Translations under genes and position numbers: made by a program | Shown: piece by piece, positions 63,209 through 64,000 of the stretch | How the letters are laid out: each line of letters starts with the position of its first letter | Position numbering within the stretch: position 1 is the stretch's first letter | Assembly: GCA_028288485.1 (NCBI GenBank) | Contig: JAQBNO010000032.1 | Span: forward strand, 1 to 64,000 | Length of the DNA: 64,000 nucleotides | Direction of reading: 5' to 3' | Origin: Segetibacter sp. | Lineage (GTDB): Bacteria; Bacteroidota; Bacteroidia; Chitinophagales; Chitinophagaceae | Notes under the pieces: model-generated | The model's database searches: none | What the model was told of the DNA's origin: nothing | The model's input: only the letters and a program-made list of their open reading frames with translations

Positions 63209-63228
63209 GTTGTGTCACTCATTTGCTA
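63209..63228 (+). repeat. Dispersed 20-bp element, GTG subfamily (A10)
   Basis: GTTGTGTCACTCATTTGCTA, degenerate at the right end, preceded by CAACATC. Confidence 0.65.
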
Positions 63229-63419
63229 ATCAATCTTTGCCCGACATACTCATTATATTTTACTTTATAGGTTCTGCTTACGCATATTAAACTGCTTTGC
63301 CTATGATAGAAGCCGGTTTGTTGAGTAAAGGAATCGAGTACAAGAAAGCGCCCTTCACAGGCTTAGGTACCCTTCGGCAGGCGCAGGGTAAAAACTGCCG
63401 CGCTAATAAATGTATTAAA

Positions 63420-63439
63420 GTACAAGAGTGCGACGCAAC
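63420..63439 (-). repeat. Dispersed 20-bp element, GCG subfamily (B9)
   Basis: An exact GTACAAGAGTGCGACGCAAC on the plus strand. Confidence 0.8.
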
Positions 63440-63659
63440 GGCTGCTTCATGCTTATTCCGCTGCCGGGTTACAAAAAAGCTTCTACGAACGCAAGATCTG
63501 GTTATAATTTCCACCTAATTCTGTTGTTAGACAATACATTTTATTTACAAACGTTTATGACTAATTGGAGATGTTGGAAAATCTCCGGATTTACTTTAGG
63601 TTGCACACAATATTTTTTATTAAAAAACGAATACAAACCTTCAGTAAAACCAACAAACT

Positions 63660-64000
63660 ATGCCCTATTTTAAGTACTATACCAAGCAAGACATCCTTTC
63701 CATTACACGTGTGCGCCGTTTTGAAACCAAAGTGGGGGAGCGTTTACAGGTAATTGCTGATGCAGGCAATCTTGAAAAATCGCTTGCTGAATCAAATGCA
63801 AAGTTTGTAATTCTTGGGATACCTGAAGATATTGGTGTAAAGGCTAACTACGGCGTAGGCGGAACAGATACCGCATGGAAACCGTTTCTTGAATCTTTTG
63901 TAAATATTCAAAGCAACGACTTTTTAGAAGGCAGTGATATTTTGTTGCTGGGTCATTTTGATTTTAGCCAAATTTCGAGCCTTATTGAAGGCAATGCTCA
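63660..64000 (+). CDS. Formimidoylglutamase/arginase-family protein, 5' part
   Basis: The first 113 codons of an arginase/ureohydrolase-family protein cut by the window end. FVILGIPEDIGVKANYGVGG (about 44-63) and TAWKPFLESFVN match the N-terminal half of formimidoylglutamase (HutG-type) enzymes, which split formimidoyl-glutamate to glutamate and formamide in histidine breakdown. The metal-binding His/Asp motifs lie beyond the window, so the family but not activity can be stated. Confidence 0.8.
   Translation, partial: MPYFKYYTKQDILSITRVRRFETKVGERLQVIADAGNLEKSLAESNAKFVILGIPEDIGVKANYGVGGTDTAWKPFLESFVNIQSNDFLEGSDILLLGHFDFSQISSLIEGNA

Larger units (their letters stand above)
63085..63659. other. 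575-bp divergent region before the formimidoylglutamase gene
   Basis: It contains a GTG-type copy (63209) and a GCG-type copy (63420) in opposite orientations, and a GC-richer stretch near 63340-63400 with no sensible reading frame. Promoters for both divergent genes should lie here, but none is clear. Confidence 0.35.

Noticed and set aside
1-64000. CRISPR array
   Set aside because: The repeats found are irregularly spaced by kilobases, occur in both orientations and have no spacers of constant length; no cas gene is present.
1-64000. rRNA, tRNA or integrase genes marking an island
   Set aside because: None was recognised in any gap, so no genomic island boundary can be drawn.

Overview
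The window reads as chromosomal DNA of a Bacteroidota bacterium, most likely family Chitinophagaceae. The signs are Bacteroidota-typical families (DUF1080, DUF2911, DUF4142, DUF4920, DUF4953-type metalloproteases, Verrucomicrobium-type heme proteins), few Shine-Dalgarno sequences, one clear TTG/TAnnTTTG promoter, roughly 40% GC by eye, and many Gly/Thr/Ser-rich lipoproteins. No rRNA, tRNA, CRISPR array, integrase or intact transposase was seen.

Layout. 0.3-6.6 kb: a secreted zinc metalloprotease and two tandem secreted M20 (AbgB-like) amidohydrolases. 6.8-10.5 kb: an ABC transporter operon with a DUF3299-like partner, the glycine cleavage H protein, and a DUF4920 protein flanked by two copies of a MITE-like repeat. 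11-14.4 kb: a Nudix/NrtR-type regulator divergent from two esterases, with a perfect 28-bp palindrome between them. 14.6-17 kb: a transglutaminase and a DUF481 protein. 17.5-21.2 kb: a kaiC-kaiB-kaiB-histidine kinase operon. 22-33 kb: an MBL-fold protein, a sodium/solute symporter, a DUF1080 lipoprotein, a universal stress protein, a large PVC-type cytochrome dehydrogenase, a Dabb lipoprotein and a frameshifted sulfatase, which together look like carbohydrate catabolism. 33-45 kb: housekeeping genes (folC, tonB, a TauE exporter, a radical SAM protein, pdxJ, a UbiD decarboxylase, acyP) and three tandem small lipoproteins.

46-57 kb is an aromatic amino acid supergroup: pheA, an aminotransferase, tyrA, a DEAD-box helicase, a thiamine-binding protein, aroF-aroQ, aroB, aroA and aroC. 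It is headed by a consensus promoter, a 31-codon leader peptide packed with Trp/Phe/Tyr codons, and a perfect intrinsic terminator whose T-run abuts the pheA start. This has every part expected of a ribosome-mediated attenuator and is the strongest regulatory finding. 57-64 kb holds a YciF-like ferritin with a histone-H1-like tail, a TIM-barrel protein, an NYN/LOTUS RNase, KptA (probably starting at ATT), an L,D-transpeptidase and the 5' part of a formimidoylglutamase.

Scattered between genes are at least 22 copies of a roughly 20-bp element in two subfamilies, GTTGTGTCACTCACTTGTAC and GTTGCGTCGCACTCTTGTAC. Two positions differ together between them, so a short dyad (GTGTCAC or GCGTCGC) is kept. 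I do not recognise the element. Function calls rest on motif recognition by eye; no database search was run.
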